This document shows, piece after piece, positions 24,474 through 36,984 of a DNA stretch of 64,000 nt (position 1 is its first letter; the number at the start of each line of letters is the position of its first letter). The DNA is taken from contig OZ021721.1 in the NCBI GenBank assembly GCA_963978545.1, forward strand, positions 98,877,918 to 98,941,917. Reading direction: 5' to 3'. A program made the translations under genes and the position numbers. The notes under the pieces were generated by a model. The model was given only the letters and a program-made list of their open reading frames with translations. It was not told the DNA's origin and did no database searches. Origin of the DNA: Linyphia triangularis. Lineage: Eukaryota; Arthropoda; Arachnida; Araneae; Linyphiidae.

Positions 24474-25195
24474 TGAAAATTTATTAGATGTGTTCAATAA
24501 TTTGTACATTCCGCAATCTAAATTTTTCCTTTTCGTATATTTTGCATATTTTTCTTAATTGAAAAAATAATAATGACTTTTATATGGCCTTAAAAGTTGC
24601 CGCAGCTTGTATTGAAGGATATGATTAATTATTCCTAGATACTTCCTAGAAAATTTTTAATATTTTGTTTATTAAATAAAGTAATCTGAACCACTTTTCA
24701 TTCATGTGTATTGAAATTTTATAATTATGTATACTTTTATACTGTCAACTTTGAAAATTTATTAGATGTGTTCAATAATTATTAGATGTGCTTCAATAAT
24801 ATTTTGTTTATTAAATAAAGTAATCTGAACCACTTTACATTCGTGTGTATTGAAATTTTATAATTTATATTTATTAGATGTGTTTAATAATTTGTACATT
24901 TTTCATTCGTGTGTATTGAAATTTTAAAATTATTATTTATTAGATGTGTTCAATAATTTGTACATTCCGCAATCTAAATTTTTCCTTTTCGTATATTTTG
25001 CATATCTTTCTAAATTGAAAAATTAATAATGACTTTCATATGGCCTTAAAAGTTGCCGCAGCTTGTATTGAATGATATGATTAATTATTCCTAGATACTT
25101 CCTAGAAAATTTTTAATATTTTGTTTATTAAATAAAGTAATCTGAACCACTTTTCATTCGTGTGTATTGAAATTTTATAATTATGTATACTTATA
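24474..25195 (+). repeat. Direct duplication, period 456 bp
   Basis: The block starting TTATTAGATGTGTTCAATAA at 24481 recurs at 24937 almost unchanged for ~250 bp (through GTTGCCGCAGC and TACTTCCTAGAAAATTTT). Shorter partial copies of its edges lie between (24750-24900). Confidence 0.85.
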
Positions 25196-25769
25196 TTATG
25201 TGTATTGAAATAAAATTATATTTTTATCAAATTTAATTTTTTTTACTTAATACTTAATACACAGCGTCATAAAATACATTTAAATCCTGTCGCGTTAAAA
25301 AATATTTTGAAAGTTAGTAAATTATTGCATTTTTTTAATGTTTTAATCAAATTGAAAGTCTAGGTAATCATAGTATAGATAACCAAATAAATTTATTATT
25401 ATAGTTTGATATAAGAAAAGACTGATAGCTATTAATAAATTATTTTGTGTGACATGCTCATTTTGTGATATATTTTTTGCCTTTCTATTTATGTTGAAGG
25501 ATTACCTTATTGCTTCGGAAATTTTTTTCGCTTTAATTTATAATGGGACATAGAATATTTTGCTGTGATACAGAATCGTACTTTAATTTTTATGATTTTC
25601 ATCCATTGAATATGGTCATTATTACTAACAAAACCTTTAGCAGAACACAAATGCCTCCTTGATATTGTAAACTGTTTAATACTAAAATTAATCATATTTT
25701 GTGGCAGAAGCTTTTCCATATACAATTGTAAACTACTTTTAATATGTAAAGTTTCTTAATATTTTGCAA

Positions 25770-26300
25770 AAGCAAACCGTTCACTTACATTTGTAAACCT
25801 TTTTTGTCACTGGAAGTTTTTGTATAAGAAAAACTTCGCTTATAGGGGTAAACTGTTTCTTATACAGAAAAATTTCTGTGTATTTTATATGAAATTTATT
25901 ACAGAAAGTTTCCGTGTACTTTACGGGAGAAATTGTATTTTATATGGAATTGACCTTATTCAACACAGAAATTCTGTTTATTTTACAGGTGGAAATTGCA
26001 TTTTGTATGGAATCACCGTACTTAATACGGGAAATTTTAATTTATTTTACGGGAGTAAATTATTTTGCATGAAATTACCGTATTTAATACGGAAAGTTTA
26101 CGTTTATTTTACGGGGATCAATGTTAGCAACCAGTCAATAACCGTTTTTAATACGAAAAGCTTCCGTTTATTTTACGGGAGAAAACTGTATTTTGTACGG
26201 AATGACCGTAATTATTACTGAAAGTTTCCGTTCATTTTACGGGGAAATACTGTTGCAATCAGTCAAAAACCGTACTTAATACGGAATGTTTCCGTATTTT
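25770..26300 (+). repeat. Degenerate minisatellite, ~65-bp units, ~8 copies
   Basis: Units alternate CCGTA-x-TTAATACGGAAA-type and TTTCCGTTTATTTTACGGG-type segments followed by a GTATTTTGTA-like link. They grow more alike toward 26280, where motifs are exact. The encoded 133-codon frame (25820-26221) only translates the repeat. Confidence 0.75.
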
Positions 26301-26346
26301 TTACGGTTTTAAACTGGCGACCCAGCTGCCAGTTTAAAACCGTAAA
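26300..26346. repeat. Perfect 19-bp hairpin near element end
   Basis: TTTACGGTTTTAAACTGGC (26300-26318) and its exact complement (26328-26346) flank a 9-base loop GACCCAGCT. It lies 26 bp inside the right end of the ~3 kb element. Confidence 0.9.
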
Positions 26347-26372
26347 TTTGTCGGGATTTTTTTTGCAGTGTA

Positions 26373-28534
26373 CACACTCGTCCGCTTATGCATTGTAACA
26401 ACATTTTGAATTCGTAAACCGATTGGAGCTCACAATTACGAGGAGTCTTGGGCTGTATTAAGAGTTTGTGGCATAATAGGCAGCTAGAATCGTTCCCAAA
26501 CACTTCGAATTTGAACAATTTGGCTTCATTTATGTCTGCATTTTAGTATACAAATTAGCAATAAGTTTTCCGAGTTATTTTGATCACGATTTTTTACTCT
26601 AGGTGTGGAGATATTGCTTATCACTGCGAAGAAAGTCTCCGTTGTGAAACGAGAGTTGACGAGGAGACTTGTGGAAGTGTCAAACGACAAGTTTATTCCT
26701 ATATTTCTTTGAGAAAAAACAACTTAAATGACGAACTTTCCCATCAATATTTTGCATATATTTAATACGCAAATCCAAAAATGAAGGATTTTTTAGAGTT
26801 ATGAAATAATTTATTCATAAACTTAAAAGTGTTCGGACCTTTATATCTAATTTAGTGCGATACCGTAAGCTTACCGTCTGAATGATGGTAAATTACAAAC
26901 TTATGCCAAGTGTTTCTTACCGAATCTCAAAATATCGTGTTGTCGACGTTCTTAGATATGTTGTTTCGATTCCAAAAACCCATCCCTTGGTGGCTCGTCT
27001 CGACAGGATTGATAATTGCGGTTTTATTTAGCCGACTTGCCGATCCTTAACGTAGTTAAATCATTGTTAAAGACCGAGTGAGAGAGTTTATCTGAAACCT
27101 TTCCCTTTTCAAGCCTTCTATTTAAAAAAATGTCCACTTATAAAAAAGAATTCTAAATTTTCTGAAGTAAGAAAAAAAAAATTAACGGGTAATACTAATT
27201 TTAAGTAGGTTACAAATCTATAATGGCCAGTCCTGGGTTAACAAGCTTGACTCCAATTTTATTAAACTTTGGCACTTTTTAATTTCCTCTTTTGAGCATT
27301 ACCTAGTCTTACTTGGTTTTAAAAAATTAGAACGAAAGTGAACACTTCTACAGATTTCAAGTTTGGGATAAAATTGAGATCAATAAATTTGAGATTTTCC
27401 ATCGAGATCAAATATATTGATCAAATTTGAGAATAAACCGAGCTGTTGTCATTACGAGAAAATATTTTATTCTGAACAAGAACACATGAAAAGTACGGAA
27501 ATATATAAACACGAATAGTAATAAGTTTAGTTGCATCACGTTCTAGATTGTAGTTCTCACTGTTCAAATCATAACAATTACTTGGATACTTCAAATGCCA
27601 TTTAAGAAATATTTGGCCAGTTTGTCTATCACAAGGAAGACTCTCAATAGTCTGTCATTGTGGAAACAAAACTGGTCCGATTTTTAACTGGTTATTTCGG
27701 GAGAAAGGCACCTATTGTATATGCTCCAAACGCTGATTTTTTTTGCATTTACCGCATGTATTCAAAATAGTCTTGTTTCTATTGCAAACGCCATCAATTA
27801 GACTAACTGGCGAGAGTTATTCCGATGGACAGATAGTATGTACTTATTTTTATGACGATATGGATAAACACAGAAAAATTAGTTCATAATTTTACATAAG
27901 TCCTAGGTAACAAGTGTCTGCAAGAGAAGTTTTTCATTTAAAAAAATCACGATATTTATAGAATATATATATTTTATTTTATGCATTAAAATATTAAAAC
28001 ATTAAAACTTCGTTAAAAGCCACGTCAAGTTTCTTGTCTTCAGTATAAATCAGTAAAGAGTAAAATTAAAAAACCAGTAAGTGGAGGTAGTTTTCATCCT
28101 ATAAATAGAAAGAAAAAAATTAATACTTGGAATTGGTCATTTTTCAACGAGAACTCTAATCGTTTATATTTTCTCAATCGCCTGCCAGTCGCTTCTTAGC
28201 GAGCTTGTGTCATCTTTCAAACAAACGTTTTTACGTCAATGACGATTAACACAAACTCGCAGTAATTGTAGACTGACGCGATTGCAAGTTTAGGTACCCC
28301 ATACAATATCACCGATTTTTTTTTTTTAAATTTATGTTATGCATACTGGACTGCCGGGACATATGGGTGAAACTGGTCGAAAATAGACTGACAATCTGAT
28401 TTAACTCATTCAAACATATCAAATTGCCAAATAATGAGCATTTTTATTTGGTAACCCACTCTAATTTTCAATCCGTAAGAGTGCGGACGATTTCTCCTCG
28501 CTGGCGAAAGATATTCAACCTTTTAAAAATTTCA
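26373..28534. other. Intergenic or intronic, nothing firm
   Basis: No element ends or credible exon. A frame at 26580-26765 follows a splice-acceptor-like TTTTTTACTCTAG, but two frames are equally open and neither matches a family I know. Confidence 0.4.
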
Positions 28535-28584
28535 CAAGTTGGCGATAAATATTACGCAGCTGATGAATATTTAGCGCCAACTTG
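28535..28584. repeat. 19-bp inverted repeat, one mismatch
   Basis: CAAGTTGGCGATAAATATT (28535-28553) pairs with AATATTTAGCGCCAACTTG (28566-28584) around a 12-base loop. No role inferred. Confidence 0.85.
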
Positions 28585-29009
28585 GCTCACTTTTAAAATA
28601 AGCAAGTAAGACGCCAGAGAATATCGTCTGCAATCTTCCTCATTAAAAACTAAAGAGCCGTGAGTTATCAAATAAAAGAATGCACATTTAGACAATTATA
28701 CTTTTAACAATCAAATTTAAACTCATGCAAAGTCAATTTTTACCCCGGTAGAACAGTATATTCATCTCCACATTGTACAAGAAATTTCGAATGTTCGATG
28801 GAGTACCTAAACTTTGTTGCCTTTGACTAGCCCCTTCCTTCTAAACAGCAAATTCCGCTTCTTCCCAATTCACTATTTGCCGAAATAACGCTCATCAAGA
28901 TCAAATATATTACTAGCATAATGAACAGCTTGGGGAAATATTGTGAAATTTTATTTCATAAAATTGGCTACTAAATTTGTGGGGGTTATTGGCTAATGAA
29001 GATGCGATG

Positions 29010-29404
29010 GTCTCGTGTACAAATGACAGATACAAAGCCTAGACACTAATTGTCACTTTAGTTTAGTGGTTAACACTCATGTCTACTGATCAACTACATT
29101 GGTGACTGCCGGACAATTTAATCATGCTGTCATTTATCGGCCCCTTCTGAAAATACTGCACGATTTCCAAACTATCCCCTCAGCAAGCAAACACTGGTGT
29201 CTCACTACCATACGCAACGCACTCAACTCGCACGCAAGCAACACAATCGTTCGCCTCTTCGCGACTCACTGGGAAGGGGCTATGTGGTGGTCTCTTATAC
29301 AAATGACAGATACAACACCTAGATACTAGTGGTCACTTTTGTCTAGTTGTTAACTAGCCTGTCTACTGATCTAGGAGTCCTTGGTTCGACTCCCGTTAGC
29401 GCAC
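29010..29404 (+). mobile_element. Second tRNA-derived SINE type, two partial copies
   Basis: The block CAAATGACAGATACAA ... CCTAGA-ACTA ... GTCACTTT recurs at 29022-29085 and 29298-29360. The second copy runs into a tRNA-like head: box A-like TAGTTGTTAACTAGCC and a perfect box B GGTTCGACTCC (29382-29392). The first copy lacks box B. The spacer (29095-29290) is comparatively GC-rich and unexplained. Confidence 0.6.
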
Positions 29405-29769
29405 ATCGCTACAAAGAGAGCAAAAACACGTTATTTCCAAATGTAACCAAGTTATTTATAATATTAATGTTTTGCACATCTGTTGCTTCTAAGGAACATA
29501 CGTCTGGAAACAGTGCCCCAAAAGTCATTGAATTCAATAAAAATTGCGTAATCGAGGCGATAGCGCCGTTTGCACTAAAATGCTTCACGAAGTTCACAAG
29601 TTTTTTCAAGCAAATGAAAATACAGTTCCAAAGGTTGACCATAGATGGCACTGCATGTTAAAAACGACGCATCAAAAAGCCCAAGACAAGTAGTTACAAA
29701 GACATTAATTTGATGCTACATAGAAAACCGAGAATGATTGTCGAGAGCAAAAGCACCGAACTAAATTGG

Positions 29770-29950
29770 ATTGGTTGGTTGTATTCAGATTATCTGGCGC
29801 CGTCAGCAACACGAGGGCTATAATGCGCCGAAACTTTCGTCATTAGACAAGCCAACATACATTTACAAACACCCATGCCTACGCGGGACTCGAACCCGCA
29901 ACCTCGCGGTCTAGAAGCCAGCACGCTAACCACTATACCGTTTGGTCGGC
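29770..29950 (-). mobile_element. tRNA-derived SINE (family A), copy 1
   Basis: The head, read on the - strand, has box A GGTATAGTGGTTAGCGTGC and box B GGTTCGAGTCC (RNA polymerase III promoter). The body contains GGCGCCAGATAATCTG and the 3' end is ACCAACCAAT. CTAAATTGG flanks both sides (29761-29769, 29951-29959; up to 12 bp if ATT is included), a target duplication showing retroposition. Confidence 0.9.
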
Positions 29951-29959
29951 CTAAATTGG

Positions 29960-32900
29960 ATTTGGAATTTGTACATTGAAAAGTCGTTTTATTTGCACAT
30001 TTTCAATCAGGCAGCTCAAAATAAAATTTGCTCTAAACGGAATTTCCACATCACATGAATATATTTAATAATGTATAACAAACTATAAATTCTTTGATAT
30101 AGTTGGCTATTCGGGGACCTGCTCCATTTCTTGCTTAAGGCGGTTTAAGAAACTAAACACCCAAAATTTTCCTAATTTTTTTTTATCCATTTATAAATTA
30201 GAACGAGTTCAATGCAATCATAAAAACTATTTGAATTACAATACTGAGTAATTAGCACCATTACAGATTCTACTCAAACATTCTATTCCAAAACTTGGAG
30301 ACCAATTTTTTTATATTTACACCGTCTACAGCTGTATTATAAAGGCATGAAAAATCTTAAATACATTTTAAAAATACATGCGATTTGTCTTCTTGAATTC
30401 ATATGTTAATTAAAAAAATGGAGTAATAGTTCTGAAAGTTTAGAACTCTAATTCCAACGATGTTTAAATTTTTCTTAAACTTATTTTACGATTCTTTGAG
30501 TAATTTTGCATAACAGAAATTGTAAATTGAACAATAAGGTATATTCCTAGTTGACGTTAAAATATCGCCAAGCCTATGTGGCACTTTTTTGTAGGCGATA
30601 CAGTTCTAAATTTTTCACCCCCCTTTTTTTAATTGACGCGCATGCGCAACGGGAATTTTATGGTAACCCTAATCTTGAATGCTTGGAGGATGGCATTTTT
30701 TGTGGTCATTTCAAATTTTGCTTTCGATTAACGGTGGTTTCCGTCCATTAAAAGTTACGAGTTTAGATACTCGTATTTTTTTTTTTCTTGTTGGAATTGA
30801 AAGGAATACACCAGGTTTTGCAATGGTGTATGGATGCCGGTTTAATATCGGAATCCTTTATTTGTCCGAAATGTGGTTTATCTGGGTGAAAGACCAGTTA
30901 ACCGACGGTTTTCGAACAGCCACGTCTCTCGCAGGTGTTTTGTTAATAATTACTTAAATATTCCTTATGTTTATCAGACATCTTTTATTATTAACGGTCA
31001 TATTGACCGCCATCTTGTTTATTTCGAATCACACGTCCTCTTGTGGATTTGAAATCAACCGCCATGATGAATTGGCGCTATAAGTAGTTTTAAAAAAATC
31101 ATTTTGAGGGCGAGATTCCACAAACGACTGCCCGAATTAGGTAGCGATATTTTTCTTTTTAGGTTCAATTGGCCGCAAGGCCAACGAAATAGGTTGCAAT
31201 TTTTCTTTTTAAAGCGCGAATCGCTCGCACACCTTACATTTAGAAAGCGATTAAAAATATAAATAGTCTGGAAGGGATTACGTATTTGTCATTAATGTAA
31301 GAGTTTAATGACATTTTACCCCTTCTAAATTACTTGAAATTAAATTTTAACTGCTTAAACTAGTTTTCAATTATCGTTTGAAATTAAATTTAAATTCCTT
31401 AACCTTTTTTTTTGATTATCGTTCGCAACTTCATTGCCTTTAAATTTTCGCCGATATCTAAAATGCAAATCATTGTAATTTCTTCCCGGGATGTACGTAT
31501 TTAATATAAAAGTATTTGAAATGAAAAGCAAAAACACTTCATCTTGCTACAACTTGCATCGCAACCGTAGCATAACGTCTTTGGCATTGGACTTCAACCT
31601 TCCTATACCACAAATCATGGAGCAGGTTCGATTCTCAGTTTTTCATATCGTAATTCCGAATTGGCGACATTGTGGCCTTGCCGTTAACTTTTCAATAGCG
31701 CGCCAACCCATAAACGTGAACCAAGAATTTACTAACAATAAGTTTTGGACATGTATAAAAACATTTTAACAAATTTAAATTTGTTAAAAATGCTATTTTA
31801 ATATAAAACAGCTTATTCGACGACAACAATTAAAATGCACCCATCTAAAAAGTTTCAGAAGAATCGCTTTAAAATTGGAAGATTTTTAATTCGTGTTCTA
31901 TACTTCCCCATAAACACCTTTGATTACTCATATGTATACATTGGGTAATGAAAGTACAACATTCAGGATTTTTAACGACCCACACAAGAATTATCCCAAA
32001 AAATATCGCCAAACTGGCCATTTTTTCTAAACGAATGATGGAAATATAAAAACGGGAAATAACACAAATCCGCATCAGTAATATTGAATAATATAATTAA
32101 ATATTGAATATAATTGAAAGTTGATAGATGTTTCACACACCTAGTTCTCATATCGTTTGGAGAGAGAACGTCAATTCCAAATTTTAACTCCTCAAAATAA
32201 AAAGTTGAAATAATTTATTCTTTGACGCGAGTCATTTATTTTTTACGTTAGACGTAAATTAGAGTTTGGGAGCGAAATCGAAACAGTGGAATGGCTATTT
32301 CTGAATAATGGAGACTTATTGTGTCGTTTTTCCAAACGAAGCATAACGTGCGTACAATATTTGTTACAACCGGGAGTAAATCGCATAGTCTAAATTCTTC
32401 AAAATAAGTCACTCAATTGGGGCTAAATAGGCCGTGATTTATCAAAAAAATTCATAGTAAAATGATACAAGTACAAGGCGACCGTAGTCTATTCCAACTT
32501 TGATTTTTAAAATGAATTTTTTTTAACTGAAGTATTACGAATTCTACGATAGCTGCATTTTAATTTATCCATTATAACAAAACTAGGTATTTCCATAAAT
32601 CTTTATTATCGACACATTGTTAAAAAGGGGAATATTACAGCTAAAATTCTAAATGTTTGAAATCTGACATGACCACTCAAGCTTAAGATTGAAATACAGA
32701 TGCAAAGTACTTAAAAGGCATAGATACAATTTCTAGACAAACCAGTGCTAAAGCAATTGTATAGGATTAACGCTTTCAACATTATAGGAACTAGTTTAAA
32801 GGGACCCTACGGATATGACGATTCTATAACGCGGAAGTGGACCATTTCTAGGTCATCTCAACCCAAGAAAAACTTTCAGTTTCCTAAAGGCCCAAATGAA

Positions 32901-33392
32901 GGAAAAGTAGGTATACTAAGTGAACCGGTTGTTTTGAATCGGTGTCAGACACATGACATTGAAGACATCAAAAAGGAATACACTTCTACAAATATACCCA
33001 CTACATGTAAACAAAGATTGCCCTCAAACAGAACCCTAGAGCTGTAGGTTAGTTTTTACTGCATGAACTAGAGCAAGGTTTCACATTTTATGAGTAGTCT
33101 GAACTTTTTATATTCACCCTCAAAATTTAGAATGATATTTTAATTGAATATGTAGCTGCCTAAAATACCATTCCCAACCAAGGGCGTATGATAGATTGAC
33201 TTAATATCAATTTTGAAAATAATGCAAAAATTGAAGTTGCATCGCATATAAACAAATCTATACGCTTCTGAATATTGCGCATTTTATTGTACAAAAAAAT
33301 GCTGCAATTTTTTTAATCAGATAAGACATGTTTTGCGTCTCCTGGAAATTGCACAAGATTTTTGCGATATTCATACTAGGCCATAGACATAA
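29960..33392. other. Long non-coding stretch
   Basis: No convincing exon. A 100-codon + frame at 32745-33047 (SLKGPYGYDDSITRKWTISR ...) has a less AT-biased composition than its surroundings. It matches no family I recognise and has no visible partner exons. GCGCATGCGC at 30638-30647 is discussed in the findings. Confidence 0.4.
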
Positions 33393-33602
33393 CCCTTAGC
33401 ACTCGAGGCCTTTTTCGCGGAGGTACCAGCAACTTGAGGTCTTTCGCTGCATTTTTGGTTCAGTCCGCGGATACGGACCCGCTTCATAGACAGTAAACAG
33501 TCATTGGCCTTGCATCGAATTTCCGCATCAAACCCAGTAGTCCTCTTGAGTTGCGGCATCAAATCATGTGGTGCCCGAGATGCGCCGCTCGAGCGCAAAA
33601 GG
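33393..33602. mobile_element. TTAA-type MITE, 210 bp, relatively GC-rich
   Basis: The right end ...CTCGAGCGCAAAAGG abuts TTAA (33603-33606). The left end CCCTTAGCACTCGAG abuts ATAA (33389-33392, one change from TTAA). Read inward, the ends share CC-TT-GC-CTCGAG. The - strand 75-codon frame at 33371-33598 lies within it and is not a gene. Confidence 0.6.
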
Positions 33603-33606
33603 TTAA

Positions 33607-36600
33607 GTTCTTAACTTGATTGTTTAGGAACAGGAGAGTTCATCTTTTTGTAGTCGTTACTTTAATATAACTAAATCTAACCCAATAGGTCAACCTGGCA
33701 CACTTCGCTTCGTCATTTAAAGTTATATTGCTAGACCCGTTGTAATGAGTAGACTTAAGAATAGTCATTTTTTCTTTCCAACTTTTAATGTTTCAAATAT
33801 GGGCGGAAAAAAGTGTCATTTGGTTTGAGGATTAGGACGGGCAGGGTAATAACAATGAAGGTTGGATGGGAGGATTTCATCGAGCTCATTGCGGACTTGT
33901 TCAAAATGGACAAATTCAGAACAAATCGGGAACGATTTCACTACAGAATGATATACTTGCAGCATTGAAATAAACGCTTTTTTAAGGGGTTTACGCATAC
34001 AATATTGTATCTGCAAGTCTAACTTTAGTTAAGAAGTCCGCTTAAAATATTCCATAGTTCCCGAGCAGTGCTGCTACACAATCTTAATATACGCATGGAA
34101 ACTATATATTATGCAAGACAAGGGGGAAACACCATCCGACGAATATTTCAAGATATGGCTGCCCCATACTTGCATCTCGAATGATAGAAAACCGGAAGTT
34201 CTCACCAAACAAAACATAGACCGTCACCACTTACTGAAGTGAAGTATTCAAGATGGACAGCAAATAGACCTCCTAAAGGGCCCGGGAAACATTGACACCA
34301 TAGCAAGCTGCCAAAAAATTACAATCGCCAAGGAAAATTAATTGACAGGAAGTTCCATTAAAATGATTTAACTATTTCTATACGGTCGATATTTGCATCC
34401 AACATAGCAAGGACACAACTAAATGATTTGATGAAAAAAGATTTCGTGTAGTAACTAAAGACATTTTGTAGGGTCATTTTCGAAAAAGTTTGGGGACAAT
34501 AAATTGTCAAGTCCATCACTACTTTGAATTCACAGAAATTTCATTTTTAAGTTTGCATACAAAATCTTCAAGGGCAAAAGCTAATATTTTTGCTCGAAAA
34601 ATAAAGTCGCATTCGACACTATTAGATTTGCGAGAGAAAGGTAATTAGCATAATATGGTTATGGGATCTAAATTTCAGTTGAACTTCTAAAAAATTAAAG
34701 CGTTGAAAAGGCATTCATACTTTTGAATTCGTAAACGCTTATCGGGAGAATAGCTCCCGTCAAATAGCCTGGATGATATGTCGCTATGAAAACAAAACTC
34801 GCCTATTTAGAGTAGGGAGCTATACATGTAGGAAATTTGCTTCCAAAAAGGTAACAATATAGCAAATGTAGATATCTTCCCCTGGAAAATGAGGATTGTT
34901 TCGTTTCCATTACAACAGGCAACGATAAACCTGGCGGGAGCCATTCTTGCAATACAGTAGATCTAGAGCTTTGATTTAGAAAGGTGATTGAACAAAACTA
35001 ATCAAGGTTTAACACGGATAGCAATGCAATTCCAAAATATCCGAAGATCTATTAGTGAACAATTGGAAGTAATTCGAGAAACCGAGATGTTCGGGAAAAT
35101 TTCGATTTGGTTGAACTTTACTTTTCACCTTCATGCATGAAGTTCAGATTGTAGCAAGTGTAAGCGTTTAGTAGAGGACTGTTATAGAACGGCGCTCTAC
35201 TTTTAGAAAAGATTCAAGAATAGCATTCATTGAAATAAAAAGTTGCTTTGCTCTGAGTGTGTAGACTATGGTAGAATCTTGGCATATCACGTTACTTTAC
35301 CCCTGGTAACTAAACATTCGCCCCTTATACTACCTACTCCTGCCAGTTTTACGAATTCAAGACGTTGCCTTTGAACTTTTATCAATTGCCGAGAGTGCAA
35401 ACGCTAATTTTTACCACTCAATTTTTTTTTAATTGAAATATTGCAATTCTCTTAAAATACGCTAATTTGTTTGAAATAAAGGAAATATAAAAACACTTAG
35501 TTTTCAATACAGTCTTAGTCAAATGATTAGTTAGATTAATATCGATTTAAGTCCAGTTATCTATGGTTAAAAGAATTTAAAAATTAATTTACAGGAAGAA
35601 TGATTTAAGTCCCTTGAAAAGGCAATTTCAAGACCTGGAAATTTTACATTCGTTAAAACGTTTAGTCTTGTCTTAATTCTCTCAAATTTTATAACTATTG
35701 CTTTTCAACCTACCATCCGTTAGCTCAGCTAATATGTCAACAGATGGCACTCGGCTGCAATTTAAAAAAGTTTACATTAACCGTTCTTCCCCGTAGTCTT
35801 AAAATGCTCTTCATGCATGCTGAAATAGACACTGCATTAAACATCAACACATACTTAGAGTTATAAACAAACTTACCATAATTATACAAAAAATCACTAG
35901 GTCAGAGGGTTGTAAATAAATCTAGTTGTAAATAAATCTCCAGTTTAATTCACAGAGGATGTTTGCCGTTTAAAATCTCGAACTAGAAAGAAATAGAGAA
36001 TCAGAAATAAATATACACAAAACTAAACGAGCTGAAGTTTAGTTTAACTTTGGTTCCAAACTCTGGAAATGGTAGGGAGGCCAGATTATAGGCCATTTTA
36101 ATCGGAACAAAAGTTACAAAGCACTAAATTGCGCAGTATTAATTTTGTTCATCAATGTTGGAGATTAAATTTAACTTTAAAGACGAGGAATGTAATGCCT
36201 TTCCATTTCCAAATTTTAGAATGTTCGAAATCTGAAGACACTTTGTTATTGTTTTATTTTTATTGACACTATTATTCAGTTTTTCATCAGGGACAGAAAA
36301 TTCTCATTTTGTCCTTGTAAAAGGAATGTTTAAATTGTGTTTAAAAGCTCACGAGCCTATATGAACAGAAATCTAAACTTTACGATGGGAAAGCTAAAAA
36401 ACTTGTTCAATCTAAAGATTGTCTGGAGGGTGACGTAATGACTAAAAACTTACATGGAATGATCTAGACTAACAGGCTCATTTGAGATTTCTGCAAGAAA
36501 CTGAAAATACTTTGATACTAGTAATATTCGTTTTCCATTTTTACGAAGTTCTTTTAGAAGTTGCAAAGAATGATAAAGACTTGAACTACCCAGTTTGTGT

Positions 36601-36661
36601 CTTTTCAACACAACTACCAATGCTTTTTTAAGCCATTAGTTTAGAGAAATGAATCTTTAAA
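33607..36661. other. Non-coding stretch, probably intron or 3' part of gene 2
   Basis: A further exon of gene 2 should lie on the - strand at or below this region, but no acceptor plus coding run was recognised. The 66-codon - frame at 33816-34016 is unsupported. Confidence 0.35.
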
Positions 36662-36984
36662 TTAACTTATAGCTAACATTGTTACGGTACATTCCCTTCG
36701 CAGAGAAAAATACTCGTAATAGAAATAAAACACAGGTGCGTCTCTAGTTTGAATCAGTTTACTGTCCAGAGGTTTCACGTGAAGTATGTATTGATTAAAG
36801 CGTCTATTGATTAACGATACCTCTCGACAGATCGCATCGGGAAAACTATCCAACAAAATAAAAACTCGCATTCATGTTACTCTGCATTTATAAACGTTCT
36901 ACAGTTTCAAATTCAGCCCCGACAGAAAATCAATTCCTCAAACAAATGAACACGAGCCTTGCAAGCAATAAGAATCGATTTTAC
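36662..36984 (-). other. Start of gene 2 downstream intron
   Basis: Sequence 3' of donor GTAAAA at 36984 on the - strand. No acceptor followed by a coding run was recognised here. Frames at 36662-36871 and 36913-37197 are unsupported. Confidence 0.4.

Larger units (their letters stand above)
23389..26372. mobile_element. ~3 kb non-autonomous element with CACTG ends, internal tandem repeats and a 3' hairpin
   Basis: Left end GTACACTGTAAAAAAA and right end TTTTTTTGCAGTGTAC are inverted. CGTCCGCT occurs immediately before the left end (23381-23388) and again 5-6 bases past the right CAGTGTAC, consistent with an 8-bp target duplication. Inside the left end are small palindromes (CCGTAAA-CCTGAA-TTTACGG; CGGTTAATAACCG). 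Internally there is a 456-bp direct duplication (24481-25195) and an array of ~65-bp ACGG-rich units (25770-26300). A perfect hairpin (26300-26346) precedes the right end. No transposase was recognised. Helentron-derived elements also combine tandem repeats with a 3' hairpin, so the class is open. Confidence 0.6.

Noticed and set aside
25820..26221. 133-codon + frame with repeated LFYG/GITVLN-like peptides
   Set aside because: It translates the ~65-bp tandem repeat within the ~3 kb element; no domain or splice context.
26580..26765. Possible exon after TTTTTTACTCTAG with a Cys-containing frame
   Set aside because: Two overlapping frames are equally open, no donor or partner exon is evident, and the stretch includes a small inverted repeat.
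32745..33047. 100-codon + frame SLKGPYGYDDSITRKW...
   Set aside because: Composition is suggestive, but there is no recognisable domain, splice partner or promoter; not enough to call a gene.
33371..33598. 75-codon - frame with less AT-biased composition
   Set aside because: Coincides with the GC-rich TTAA-type mini-element; no family resemblance.
33675..33790. W-V-R-F-S on the - strand as the PP1-docking motif of gene 2
   Set aside because: The frame stops after a few codons and lacks the conserved downstream block, so the match is chance.
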